This document shows, piece by piece, positions 20,569 through 29,488 of a stretch of 64,000 bases of DNA. The notes beneath the pieces are model-generated. The model did not search any database, was not told the DNA's origin, and was given only the letters and a program-made list of their open reading frames with translations. Origin of the DNA: Cyclobacteriaceae bacterium (GTDB lineage: Bacteria > Bacteroidota > Bacteroidia > Cytophagales > Cyclobacteriaceae); contig JAEUUE010000085.1 in the NCBI GenBank assembly GCA_016787605.1, forward strand, positions 1 through 64,000. Reading direction: 5' to 3'. Within the stretch, counting starts at the first letter, position 1. Every line of letters begins with the position of its first letter. Position numbers and translations under genes: made by a program.

Positions 20569-22023
20569 ATGAACAGGAAGATCACCATTGACCCGATTAC
20601 CCGTGTGGAAGGACATGGCCGGGTGACCATTCACCTGGATGAGTATGGCAAAGTGGAGGATTCGTTCTTCCATGTCGTGGAGTTCCGCGGCTTCGAACGT
20701 TTCATCCAGGGGCACCCGTATTGGGAGGCTCCCGTGCTGGTGCAGCGCCTCTGCGGAATCTGCCCGGTAAGCCACCACCTGGCGGCTGCCAAGGCCATCG
20801 ATCAGCTGGTGGGTGTTGACCCGGAGGACCTTACGCCCTCGGCGCACAAGCTGCGCAAGCTGATGCACTACGGGCAGATTTTCCAGTCGCACGCCCTGCA
20901 CTTCTTCTACCTGGCCTCACCCGACCTGCTCTTTGGCATGGACGCCCCGGTGGAGAAGCGAAACGTCGTCGCCGTGGCCATCGAAAACAAGGAGTTGGCG
21001 CGGAAGGGCATCCTCATGCGTAAGTTCGGGCAGGAAATCATCCAGGCGATTGCCGGCAAGAAGATTCACGGCGTGGCCGCGGTGCCGGGCGGTATGCACA
21101 AGACCTTTGAGCCCGACGAACGCACCTACTTCCTCGATGGCAAGGAGATACCCAATATTGCTACGATGAAGGAGTGGGCGATGGAAGTGATCGGGTTCAT
21201 GAAGAGCTACCATGAGAAGCACCGGGCATTGCTCGATTCCTTTGCGGAGTTTCCCTCCGGGCACCTGGGGATGGTGGATGACCGGGGCAACCTGGAACTC
21301 TACCACGGCAGGCTCCGGGCGATCGATGCCGAGGGAAAAGTCACCTTGCCAGATGTCTCTACCAACGACTACCAGAAGTACTTCCAGGAGGGTGTGGAGC
21401 GGTGGTCGTACATGAAGTTCCCTTACCTCCGGGAGCGCGGCCGGGAGCAGGGTTGGAACCGGGTAGGGCCGCTGGCGCGCATCAATTTGTGTGACGCGAT
21501 ATCCACGCCGCTCGCCGAGCAGGAACGAAGGGCCTTCGTCGATTTCACCGGCAAGAAGGTCAACAACAGCACCATGTTCTACCATTGGGCCCGGCTGATC
21601 GAATTACTGCATTGTGCCGAAGTCATGGATGGCTTGCTGAACGACGAGGATATTCTCGGCACGGATCTGGTACGCGAAGGCAAGCACCGTTTGGAAGGCA
21701 TCGGCATCATCGAGGCGCCACGGGGCACCCTCACGCACCATTACCGCGTGGATGAGAAGGGCAGGATTACGCGATGCAACCTCATTGTCTCGACCACGCA
21801 CAACAACGAGGCGATGAACCGGGCCGTGCGATGGGTGGCCAACCACGTGATCAGCGAGAAAGGCCACATCACGGACGGCATGCTCAACCAGGTGGAAGTC
21901 GCCATTCGTGCCTACGATCCCTGCCTGAGCTGCGCCACCCAGGCCCTGGGGCAAATGCCGCTGCACGTGGAGTTGTTTGATCATTCTGGAAAACTAGTCG
22001 AAGAGCGATATAGGAATGGATAA
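20569..22023 (+). CDS. hoxH: [NiFe] hydrogenase large subunit HoxH, group 3d
   Basis: The catalytic subunit, 484 residues, carrying the NiFe(CN)2CO site. The N-terminal motif RLCGICPVSH supplies Cys62 and Cys65. The C-terminal motif DPCLSCATQ supplies Cys452 and Cys455. DPITRVEGHGR near the start is typical. A 26-residue tail follows the second motif and would be removed by the HoxW-type protease encoded next. The residue at the cleavage junction is Gln458, where His (less often Arg) is usual. The hyp genes needed for cofactor assembly are not in the window. Confidence 0.95.
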   Translation: MNRKITIDPITRVEGHGRVTIHLDEYGKVEDSFFHVVEFRGFERFIQGHPYWEAPVLVQRLCGICPVSHHLAAAKAIDQLVGVDPEDLTPSAHKLRKLMHYGQIFQSHALHFFYLASPDLLFGMDAPVEKRNVVAVAIENKELARKGILMRKFGQEIIQAIAGKKIHGVAAVPGGMHKTFEPDERTYFLDGKEIPNIATMKEWAMEVIGFMKSYHEKHRALLDSFAEFPSGHLGMVDDRGNLELYHGRLRAIDAEGKVTLPDVSTNDYQKYFQEGVERWSYMKFPYLRERGREQGWNRVGPLARINLCDAISTPLAEQERRAFVDFTGKKVNNSTMFYHWARLIELLHCAEVMDGLLNDEDILGTDLVREGKHRLEGIGIIEAPRGTLTHHYRVDEKGRITRCNLIVSTTHNNEAMNRAVRWVANHVISEKGHITDGMLNQVEVAIRAYDPCLSCATQALGQMPLHVELFDHSGKLVEERYRNG

Positions 22024-22516
22024 GCGCACCTTGATCATTGGTATCGGCAACAGCAGTCGGGGTGACGACGGCCTTGGATGGAAGTTCCTGGATGAACTTC
22101 CGGCTCGGGGGGGAGTCGACCTGGAATACCGCTACCAGCTCCAGGTGGAAGACGCCGCGCTGATCAGCAGCTACGACGAAGTGATCTTTGTTGATGCGAT
22201 AGCGCGGGCGTTGCCCGAGGGGTTCGCTTTCAGTCCGTGCGAGCCGAAGCAAACTTCGTCATTTACTACACACCGGCTCGAACCGGGGGCAGTTCTCTGG
22301 CTTTGCCGGGAGTTGTACCGGGTGATACCCGATGCCTATGTCATGGCGATCGAAGGAGTGGATTTCCAATTGGGTCAATCCTTAAGCACAGTGGCGGAGC
22401 GCAATCTCACGAGCGCGAAGAAGTTTATGGAACAACAGTTCTCGTCCCGCGAAGGGGAGAATCTCTTATCTTGTGAATACAATTCAGATGAACGGAAGTC
22501 CATTAAGCAGGAATAG
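22016..22516 (+). CDS. hoxW: Hydrogenase maturation endopeptidase, HoxW type (peptidase M52)
   Basis: A 166-residue protease that trims the C-terminal tail of the large subunit after nickel insertion. It shows IGIGNSSRGDDGLG at the N-terminus, the acidic VIFVDAI strand and TTHRLEPG with the metal-binding His. It overlaps the hoxH end by 8 nt, so translational coupling is likely. The last 20 residues are hydrophilic and not family-like. Confidence 0.92.
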   Translation: MDKRTLIIGIGNSSRGDDGLGWKFLDELPARGGVDLEYRYQLQVEDAALISSYDEVIFVDAIARALPEGFAFSPCEPKQTSSFTTHRLEPGAVLWLCRELYRVIPDAYVMAIEGVDFQLGQSLSTVAERNLTSAKKFMEQQFSSREGENLLSCEYNSDERKSIKQE

Positions 22517-22517
22517 T

Positions 22518-23219
22518 ATGGTAACGATTGATAATTATCACGAAGTACACTTCATTCACCGGAAGAACTGGCTGCGGGCCGCGGTGATGGGAGCCAACGA
22601 CGGAATCGTTTCGATTTCCAGTTTGGCCGTGGGTGTGGCCGCCGCGAGTACGACCCGGGATCCGGTTACGTTGGCCACCGTGGCCGGGCTGGTAGCCGGG
22701 GCCATATCGATGGCTGCCGGAGAGTATGTTTCGGTAAGTTCCCAGACGGATACAGAAAAGGCAGATATCGAGAGAGAACAGCAGGAACTAAGGGATATGC
22801 CGGAGGCGGAGTTGAATTTGCTGACGGAGATCTATCGGCGAAGAGGATTAAGTGAGGGGACCGCTTTGCAGGTGGCCAAGGAACTGACGGCGGCCGACGC
22901 CCTGGCGGCACATGCCCGGGATGAATTAGGCATTGATGAGAAGAGCAGAGCTAACCCGCTGCAGGCCGCTTGGAGTTCGGGCTCGGCGTTTACGATCGGG
23001 GGGATGCTGCCCCTGCTCGTCGTGCTGTTTGCCCCGGTCAATGGCATGGTCTATTGGCTCTATGGTTTTACCGTGCCGTTCCTGGTGACGCTGGGCTATA
23101 TCTCGGCGAGAACCGGTGGCTCGAAAGCCCGCGTGGCCATCATGCGGATTACCATCTGGGGCACGGTGGCCATGGTACTGACGGCCATGGTGGGTTCCTT
23201 GTTCGGGGTCCAGGCGTGA
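22518..23219 (+). CDS. VIT1/CCC1-type iron or manganese transporter
   Basis: A 233-residue membrane protein of the vacuolar iron transporter family. RAAVMGANDGIVSISSLAVGVAAA and AGAISMAAGEYVSVSSQTDTE are its signature first two helices; a charged cytoplasmic loop (about 90-140) and three more helices (about 155-232) follow. The start is ATG 22518, one base after the hoxW stop, so it may be read with the hydrogenase operon. VIT/CCC1 proteins move Fe2+ or Mn2+ out of the cytosol; the direction here is inferred. Confidence 0.88.
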   Translation: MVTIDNYHEVHFIHRKNWLRAAVMGANDGIVSISSLAVGVAAASTTRDPVTLATVAGLVAGAISMAAGEYVSVSSQTDTEKADIEREQQELRDMPEAELNLLTEIYRRRGLSEGTALQVAKELTAADALAAHARDELGIDEKSRANPLQAAWSSGSAFTIGGMLPLLVVLFAPVNGMVYWLYGFTVPFLVTLGYISARTGGSKARVAIMRITIWGTVAMVLTAMVGSLFGVQA

Positions 23220-23541
23220 TCTGCCGTTCAAGTTTGTATTGCACTAGTATGTAAGCAAGGCGGGCAAAGCCTTGAAATGCTCCATGGAGATATCCACTTG
23301 CATCCATGGGCCGGGCGACTTTTCCACATGTGTGGGTACTGGCGGGTATTTCGGTGTCAGGCGAAATTAGATTTCTCTTATCACCGGTGTGGTATGAGGA
23401 AAGTCATTCCCGGAGCGTTGATCCACGATTACGTTTGAATAGATGTAACGGAAAGGGAGATAGGCTTCTCAATGGCATATTGCCGTTTGGTCTGCTGAGC
23501 ATGCGCCGCGCTTCATTCCGTATTAGGCAAATTGATCAGAA
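23220..23541. other. Gene-free stretch with a hairpin and a possible promoter
   Basis: No convincing coding frame. CAAGGC (23256-23261) and GCCTTG (23269-23274) form a hairpin shortly after the VIT gene, possibly a weak terminator. TACGTTTG (23430-23437) matches the Bacteroidota -7 box about 105 nt before the ATPase start, but I see no good -33 partner. Confidence 0.4.
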
Positions 23542-26241
23542 ATGGAGGAGGTGTATCACGCACTTACGGTTGAAGAGGCCCTGCGGTCTTTGGATTCTCG
23601 CCGTGAAGGGCTGGCGACAGAGGAAGTTCGTCGTCGCCAGGTGGTGTTTGGGATGAATGAGATTCCTGAAGCTCAAAAGACTTCATGGGTATTGCTTTTC
23701 CTTAGGCAGTTCAAGAGCCTCCTTATAGCCGTTCTCTTAGTCGCCGCGGTCATCGCCTTGGCCATGGGGCACCTGGTGGATATGTATGTGATTTTCGCGG
23801 TGATCTTCATAAATGCATCCATTGGATTTTTTCAGGAATTGCGTGCCGAGAATGCCGTGGCTGCACTGAAGCGGATGCTGGTGCAGCAGGCGCGCGTACT
23901 CCGCGATGGCAAAGAGAAGTTGGTGACGGCAAAGGAACTTGTCCCTGGCGATGTTATCGTCCTGGAGGAAGGTGAGAATATTCCTGCTGATGCCAGGATT
24001 ATTGAGGCAAGGAGTCTTCGAATCGTGGAAGCTTCTCTGACCGGTGAGTCGATGCCGGTAGGCAAGCAGGCGGAGCTTGTAGGGCGTGATACGGCCTTTG
24101 CTGAACGAAGATGTATGCTGTACAAAGGTACCTACGTGGCCTCTGGTTTTGCGCGCGCGGTGGTTTGTTTCACGGGGCTGAGGACGGCTATTGGGAAGAT
24201 TGCTGAGACCCTCACTGAAATCAAGCCACAACGGACCAACTTTCAACGGAAGACCGATCGACTGGCAAGGCAAATGGCGGTAATTGCGGTTTTTAGCGCC
24301 TGCTTGCTTTTCGTAGTGGCGTATTTCTCCGGTGGACATACGCTGGATGAACTGTTGCTGATCAGCATCGCAGCGATGGTGTCTTCTATCCCGGAGGGTC
24401 TTCCTGCTGTGTTGTCGATAGTGCTCGCGATAGGCTCGCATCGGATGGCAAAGCGCAATGCGATTGTGCGGGAGTTGAACTCTGTGGAGACGTTGGGCGC
24501 GGTGACCACCATCGTTACCGATAAGACAGGGACACTGACGCAGAATATGCTCACCGTCAGGAAGGTATTGCTGCCTCAAGAGGAGGAGATTTTGGTAACC
24601 GGGGATGGTTGGCACCCGGTTGGGAATTTTGTCCAGCATGACAAAATTCTGGATCATGAGGGTCACGAGCGACTGAAGAAATTGCTGTCCATTGCCATAG
24701 GCAGCAACAATGCGGCAATCGTGCATGATGCGGAGAAGGACAGTTACACCCTTACAGGCGACCCCACGGAGGGGGCGCTTGTTGTGCTGGCCCACAAAGG
24801 CGGGCTTGGTTTGGTTTCTTCTGCTGTGAACGGGATCAAGACAGACGACTTACCTTTCAACTCAAAAAACAGGTTTAGGGCAACGCTTTTCAGGGAAAAG
24901 GAAGGAAACCGGATATTGGTGATTGGCGCACCAGAACGAATTTTGGAGCTCTCCAACTCTTTTGAAGGAAGGAATGGGGTGGAGTTACTATCGGCGGAGG
25001 TCGCGGAGGGTATACAGGAGAAGATCGATAGGTGGTCTTCCGATGCCATGCGCATTATCGCACTGGCCTACAAACCAACCAATGAGGAGCGTCTTGACGC
25101 TGAGAAGATAGATTCTCTGGTATTGGCAGGCATCGTGGGAATGATTGACCCGCCGCGTCCCGACGCGAGAGAGGCGGTGGAAAAATGCAAGCACGCCGGC
25201 ATTCGTGTGATTATGGCCACGGGTGACCATATCAACACAGCAGTGGCTATCGCAAAGGCGGTAGCCATTATCGACAACGGAGATACCTCGAAAGTTCTGG
25301 CGCTGAATGAGTCCCAGTTGGTGGCATTGGACGACAAGGAGTTTGATGAGGCCGTGAGAACAGTAAGTGTATTTTCGCGTCTTACGCCCAACATGAAACT
25401 GCGGATTGCAAGCCGCTTGCAAGAAATGGGGGAATTGGTGGCCATGACGGGAGACGGGGTTAACGATGCACCCGCACTTAAAAAGGCCGACATCGGTGTA
25501 GCTATGGGAATGATGGGGACGGATGTGGCCCGGAATTCTGCAAAGTTGGTGTTGGCGGATGACAATTTTGCGACTATTGTAAGTGCTGTGGAAGAAGGCC
25601 GCATCGTCTTTACCAATGCCCGGCAGACAAGCTACTACCTGGTTACTACGAACTTTGCTGAGATTGTTGCACTGATCAGCGTGATCGCTTCCGGAAATTT
25701 GATCCCGCTTACCGCCACACAGATCCTTTGGCTGAACCTGGTTACGGATGGCGTTGGCGACATTTCATTGGCTACCGAAAAGGGTCACGGGGAGGAGTTG
25801 AGCGAGAAGGCTGTCGGTAAAGGAGAGAACATTCTCAACAGAAAGATTCTTCCCTTTTTGCTGGTTATGGCCATCGTCATGTCGGGTGGGGCACTCGGAG
25901 CGTACTTCTGGTTTTTGCCTCAGGGGATTGAAAAGGCGCGAACCACGGTCTTCATAATCATGGCTTTCATGCAGCTCTTTAATTTGCTGAACATGCGGTC
26001 ACTTCACAAGTCGGTTTTTGAGATTGGCCTTTTCACCAACAAGTATATTAACGTGGCGCTTGCTGTCTCTTTGGTTATCCAACTTGTAATAATTGAGACC
26101 CCATTCTTTGAGTCCGTGTTCGGGTTCAGGCCGGTAAGTTTCTTGGAGTTTGTTTCGCTTGTCGCCTGCGCTTCTGCATCCTTGTGGGCAGGGGAGGCAT
26201 ACAAATACAGTCGTCGGAAGTTTGAGCGTATAATCAGTTGA
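23542..26241 (+). CDS. P2A-type calcium/manganese-transporting ATPase
   Basis: An 899-residue P-type ATPase. Present are the actuator motif LTGES, the phosphorylation motif DKTGTLT (Asp327) and the hinge GDGVNDAPALKKADIG. Ion-site residues match the SERCA type: PEGLP in M4 (Glu285), N-x2-E in M5 (Asn704, Glu707) and N-x2-TD in M6 (Asn732, Thr735, Asp736). This favours Ca2+ or Mn2+ export over Na/K or heavy-metal transport, and there is no N-terminal metal-binding domain. A universal stress protein gene follows after 29 nt. Confidence 0.9.
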   Translation: MEEVYHALTVEEALRSLDSRREGLATEEVRRRQVVFGMNEIPEAQKTSWVLLFLRQFKSLLIAVLLVAAVIALAMGHLVDMYVIFAVIFINASIGFFQELRAENAVAALKRMLVQQARVLRDGKEKLVTAKELVPGDVIVLEEGENIPADARIIEARSLRIVEASLTGESMPVGKQAELVGRDTAFAERRCMLYKGTYVASGFARAVVCFTGLRTAIGKIAETLTEIKPQRTNFQRKTDRLARQMAVIAVFSACLLFVVAYFSGGHTLDELLLISIAAMVSSIPEGLPAVLSIVLAIGSHRMAKRNAIVRELNSVETLGAVTTIVTDKTGTLTQNMLTVRKVLLPQEEEILVTGDGWHPVGNFVQHDKILDHEGHERLKKLLSIAIGSNNAAIVHDAEKDSYTLTGDPTEGALVVLAHKGGLGLVSSAVNGIKTDDLPFNSKNRFRATLFREKEGNRILVIGAPERILELSNSFEGRNGVELLSAEVAEGIQEKIDRWSSDAMRIIALAYKPTNEERLDAEKIDSLVLAGIVGMIDPPRPDAREAVEKCKHAGIRVIMATGDHINTAVAIAKAVAIIDNGDTSKVLALNESQLVALDDKEFDEAVRTVSVFSRLTPNMKLRIASRLQEMGELVAMTGDGVNDAPALKKADIGVAMGMMGTDVARNSAKLVLADDNFATIVSAVEEGRIVFTNARQTSYYLVTTNFAEIVALISVIASGNLIPLTATQILWLNLVTDGVGDISLATEKGHGEELSEKAVGKGENILNRKILPFLLVMAIVMSGGALGAYFWFLPQGIEKARTTVFIIMAFMQLFNLLNMRSLHKSVFEIGLFTNKYINVALAVSLVIQLVIIETPFFESVFGFRPVSFLEFVSLVACASASLWAGEAYKYSRRKFERIIS

Positions 26242-26270
26242 GGAGTTCGTTAACATTAAATCAAGCTGCT

Positions 26271-27095
26271 ATGAAAATTGTTGTGCCTGCTGATTTTTCG
26301 AGATTGTCTGAAGTGGCTGTGCGCTATGCGTGCGGAGTGGCAAAGAAACTCAAGGCTGAGATTGTGCTGCTTCATGTTGTTCATTTTGCCGGCCCGCCGA
26401 GGGCGGCAGTGGAGTTCAAGATACGGGCGCTGGAAGGACGTATGACGGAAGAGGCAAGGCAAGATGCGTTGGACCTGATCCGTAGGCTGAAAAGAGAGTT
26501 CAAGGGCTTGAAGTTGTCTTATGAGATTATCTCAGGTCATCCCGTGGAGAGCGTCATTGAGGTCTATGCGAAGCGCAACGATGCTGATTTGATCATTATG
26601 GGGACTAAGGGGGCCAGCGGCCTTCAGAAGGTCCTTATTGGAAGCAATGCGGCCGCGGTGATCAGCAAGAGCAGGTTGCCGGTCATGGCGATTCCCGAGC
26701 ATGCAAGGTTCGGTAAGGGGGTCAAGACGATTGTGTATGCCTCTGATCTTGAGCGAGTAGGTGTGGAGATGAAATACCTGATTCCGTTGGCCCACCTGTT
26801 TGGTGCATCCATTCATCTGCTGCATGTTACATCGGTTAAATCGAAGGGGAATGTCAGCCTGGATGATATTACCAAAAAGATCAGGCAAAGCCGAGGGGCT
26901 GCTAAAGTTACCGTCAGTATACTGATGAGTGAGAGTGTCCTGGAAGGCATTGACCAATATGTGGCAGACGTTAAGGCGGATATGCTCGCTATGTTCACGC
27001 ACAATCCATCCTTTATTGAAAAGCTGTTCGATTGGAGCGTTACCCGAAGGGCGGCATTTCAGACTTGGATTCCTCTACTGACGATCAAGAAATAG
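26271..27095 (+). CDS. Tandem universal stress protein (UspA family)
   Basis: A 274-residue cytoplasmic protein with two Usp domains. The first (about 1-142) has the ATP-binding motif MGTKGASGLQKVLIGSNAA. The second (about 150-272) lacks that glycine motif, so it is probably non-binding. The start at ATG 26271 gives MKIVVPADFS, a standard Usp N-terminus. It is likely co-transcribed with the P-type ATPase. Confidence 0.9.
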   Translation: MKIVVPADFSRLSEVAVRYACGVAKKLKAEIVLLHVVHFAGPPRAAVEFKIRALEGRMTEEARQDALDLIRRLKREFKGLKLSYEIISGHPVESVIEVYAKRNDADLIIMGTKGASGLQKVLIGSNAAAVISKSRLPVMAIPEHARFGKGVKTIVYASDLERVGVEMKYLIPLAHLFGASIHLLHVTSVKSKGNVSLDDITKKIRQSRGAAKVTVSILMSESVLEGIDQYVADVKADMLAMFTHNPSFIEKLFDWSVTRRAAFQTWIPLLTIKK

Positions 27096-27194
27096 CAGGT
27101 GTTTGGAGCTCCTCACATAGCTACGTTATCGATCCTGGCGGAGTTCGGATGGTGTTGCCGCGGGCATGTCCCTGCTGCGCTGTGGGATGGATCC

Positions 27195-28385
27195 CTAGCT
27201 CAATCTCGGTAGGGCAATCCCCGCCACAGTTTCTCCGATGGCCAGCGAAGAAGTCGCCGCCGGAGAAGGAGCATTGCACACGTTGATGGCATGGTCGGAC
27301 TCCAGGATGAGGAAATCATCGACAAGCCCTCCCTCGCGGTCGCAGGCCTGGGCCCTCACGCCGGCGCCGCCTTCCACAAGGTCCGAGGATTGAATCTCCG
27401 GGATAAGTTTCTGCAGCGCGCGGGTAAACGCAGCCTTGGAGAAGGAACGGTACATCTCGCCAAAGCCGGTACGCCAGTATTTCTTCGCCACTTTCTGAAA
27501 GCCGGGCCAGGCCAGTGACTCGCCCAATTCGCCGAGGTGAATGTCTGATTTCTTGTAACCCTCCCGACGAAACGCCAGCACGGCATTTGGTCCTGCTTCG
27601 ACACCACCTTTGGCCATCCGCGTAAAGTGAACGCCAAGGAAGGGGAAGTTGGGGTCGGGAACCGGGTAGATGAGATTCTTGACGAGGTGCTCCTTCTCCG
27701 GACGCAGTTTGTAATACTCGCCCCGGAAGGGGATGATGCGGACGTTGAGGTCGGGCACCGTCATGGCGGCTACTTTGTCGGAATAGAGCCCGGCGCAGTT
27801 GACAACCAGGTTTGCGGTGTACGTCCCCTTGTCGGTGTTTACTTCACGGTTCTTGATGGAAAGCACGCGTTCGCCAAGCCGGATTTCCGTGCCCGCGTCG
27901 AGGAGCAGTGCGCCGTACTTCTCAGCCACGCGGGTGTAGTCGACGATGCCGGTCTGGGGCACGAAGATGCCTTCCAGACCCGCAACGTGGGGTTCGTATT
28001 CTTTCAGCTCCTCCTTCTTCAGGCGCTTCAGCCCGGTGAGTCCGTTCTGGATTCCTCGCTCATAAAGATTGTTCAGCAGCGGCCGTTCGTGTTCTTCGGT
28101 AGCGACCACGATCTTTCCGCACAGCTCGAAGGGAATGCCCTGCTCGCGGCAGAACTCCACCAGCAACTGGTAACCCCGAATGCAGTTTCGGGCCTTGAGG
28201 CTCCCGGGCTTATAGTAAATCCCCGAATGGATCACGCCGCTGTTGTTGCCGGTCTGGTGCCGGGCCAGGCGGTCTTCTTTTTCAATTACCAGGATGCGGG
28301 TACCGGGGCGGGAACGTTGCAACTGCAGGGCAGTGGCCAGCCCGATAATGCCGCCGCCCACGACGATGGCGTCAAATGAATTCAT
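27195..28385 (-). CDS. lhgO: L-2-hydroxyglutarate oxidase LhgO
   Basis: A 396-residue FAD enzyme of the DAO superfamily that oxidises L-2-hydroxyglutarate to 2-oxoglutarate. It has the N-terminal dinucleotide motif DAIVVGGGIIGLATALQL, then HQTGNNSGVIHSGIYYKPGS, a strong LhgO signature. FRGEYYKL and GVHFTRM follow in the middle, with GAGVRAQACD near the end. The next gene on the same strand, a glutamine amidotransferase, starts upstream with a 19-nt gap. Confidence 0.94.
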   Translation of the reverse strand: MNSFDAIVVGGGIIGLATALQLQRSRPGTRILVIEKEDRLARHQTGNNSGVIHSGIYYKPGSLKARNCIRGYQLLVEFCREQGIPFELCGKIVVATEEHERPLLNNLYERGIQNGLTGLKRLKKEELKEYEPHVAGLEGIFVPQTGIVDYTRVAEKYGALLLDAGTEIRLGERVLSIKNREVNTDKGTYTANLVVNCAGLYSDKVAAMTVPDLNVRIIPFRGEYYKLRPEKEHLVKNLIYPVPDPNFPFLGVHFTRMAKGGVEAGPNAVLAFRREGYKKSDIHLGELGESLAWPGFQKVAKKYWRTGFGEMYRSFSKAAFTRALQKLIPEIQSSDLVEGGAGVRAQACDREGGLVDDFLILESDHAINVCNAPSPAATSSLAIGETVAGIALPRLS

Positions 28386-28404
28386 GGCCGCAAAAATAAG
28401 GAAC

Positions 28405-29259
28405 TTATGCTTTGATCGGCTTGATGCGCACGTTGAGATTGGGTTCTACCATCACGAGGTGGTTCTTCGGGATCATCGTCCACTCCGGTCCGTCGGTGAG
28501 TTTCTCCGAGACGATCAGGACAGCCTGGTCGTTGTCTTTAGGTGCTTCCAACCGCGTGTTGCCGTCTTCCACCACGTACCGGCTGCCTTCAGAGTGATAG
28601 AGCGTAAGGGGCTCTTCATTGGGGTCGCTCACCCACCGGGTGCCGACGATAAAGGAACCGTTGGTGACGGCCATGTTGAGATAGGCAGGCTCCTTGATGC
28701 CCGCGTCCTTCATGAGTCCTTTGATGTATCCGAAAGTATTTTCAAACGCATCGGCCACGGCGTCGGTGGTAATGCTTTGATGGGTTTTGTTCAGGTAGTT
28801 GACCAGGTAGGCGAAGATATGTTCCGAGTCCGTCTGGCCCTTGATCCAGTTGTACATCTCGTCGGATAGGGGGTCGCGGAGTTTGCGCTTCACCTTGGAA
28901 AACTCTTCGATGCCGCCGTTATGGGCCATGAGGAGAGTCTTGTATTGGAACGGGTGACAGTTCGATTCAGAGACTTCTCCCACACTGGCGGCCCGCACAT
29001 GCGCGATCAGGCATCCCGTCTTCACCTTGGGTGCCAGGTTGCGCAGGTTGCGGTTGCTCCAGGCCGGGTTGACCGATACGAACGTCACCGGCTCGTTGTT
29101 CACCTCGGGCACATACCACCCGATGCCGAACCCGTCGCCGTTCAGCGGCTCTTCAATTTCCTTGGCGTCGATGCTCTGGTTGATGAGCGAATTCTTGGGT
29201 TTGTACAGCAGGTTGTCGATAATGATGTTCGTCCCGCGATAAGCCAAAAGCCGGCACAT
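28405..29259 (-). CDS. Class II glutamine amidotransferase, YafJ/EgtC type
   Basis: A 284-residue Ntn-hydrolase. The start at MCRLLAYRG leaves Cys2 as the N-terminal nucleophile after Met removal; the 48 codons upstream cover the heptamer repeats and are not coding. PLNGDGFGIGWY, HVRAASVG and MAHNGGI are the expected substrate-loop and oxyanion motifs. Proteins of this type hydrolyse gamma-glutamyl amides; a specific substrate cannot be assigned, and no ergothioneine genes are nearby. Confidence 0.88.
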   Translation of the reverse strand: MCRLLAYRGTNIIIDNLLYKPKNSLINQSIDAKEIEEPLNGDGFGIGWYVPEVNNEPVTFVSVNPAWSNRNLRNLAPKVKTGCLIAHVRAASVGEVSESNCHPFQYKTLLMAHNGGIEEFSKVKRKLRDPLSDEMYNWIKGQTDSEHIFAYLVNYLNKTHQSITTDAVADAFENTFGYIKGLMKDAGIKEPAYLNMAVTNGSFIVGTRWVSDPNEEPLTLYHSEGSRYVVEDGNTRLEAPKDNDQAVLIVSEKLTDGPEWTMIPKNHLVMVEPNLNVRIKPIKA

Positions 29260-29296
29260 AAGGGTAAGGGTTTTTTGAAAGTTACGAAAAACTGGG

Positions 29297-29353
29297 TACT
29301 CGGCACTCGGCCCAAGGCCCTCGGCTCTCGGGGGCTCGGCTCTCGGCACTGGC
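29297..29353. repeat. Degenerate heptanucleotide array, unit NNCTCGG
   Basis: About eight units with period 7 (TACTCGG, CACTCGG, CCCAAGG, CCCTCGG, CTCTCGG, an 8-nt GGGCTCGG, CTCTCGG, CACTGGC) lie between the amidotransferase start and msrB. They are not coding. Confidence 0.75.
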
Positions 29354-29404
29354 TGTTGGCTAGACTTTGCTATCCTGCAGTCCTGACTACCCAAATCTTT
29401 CAAC

Positions 29405-29488
29405 CTCTTACCTCTTACCGATTACCGATCACGGACTACCGACTACCGATCACAGATTACCGATTACCGGTTACTGGTTACCGCTCAC
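29405..29488. repeat. Degenerate heptanucleotide array, unit CGATTAC, reaching into msrB
   Basis: Twelve uninterrupted 7-nt units, each ending in AC: CTCTTAC twice, CGATTAC, CGATCAC, GGACTAC, CGACTAC, CGATCAC, AGATTAC, CGATTAC, CGGTTAC, TGGTTAC, CGCTCAC. The last unit covers the msrB stop codon (29485-29487) on the minus strand. Confidence 0.88.

Noticed and set aside
29405..29488. Possible CRISPR array
   Set aside because: Units are only 7 nt, contiguous and degenerate, with no spacers and no cas genes nearby.
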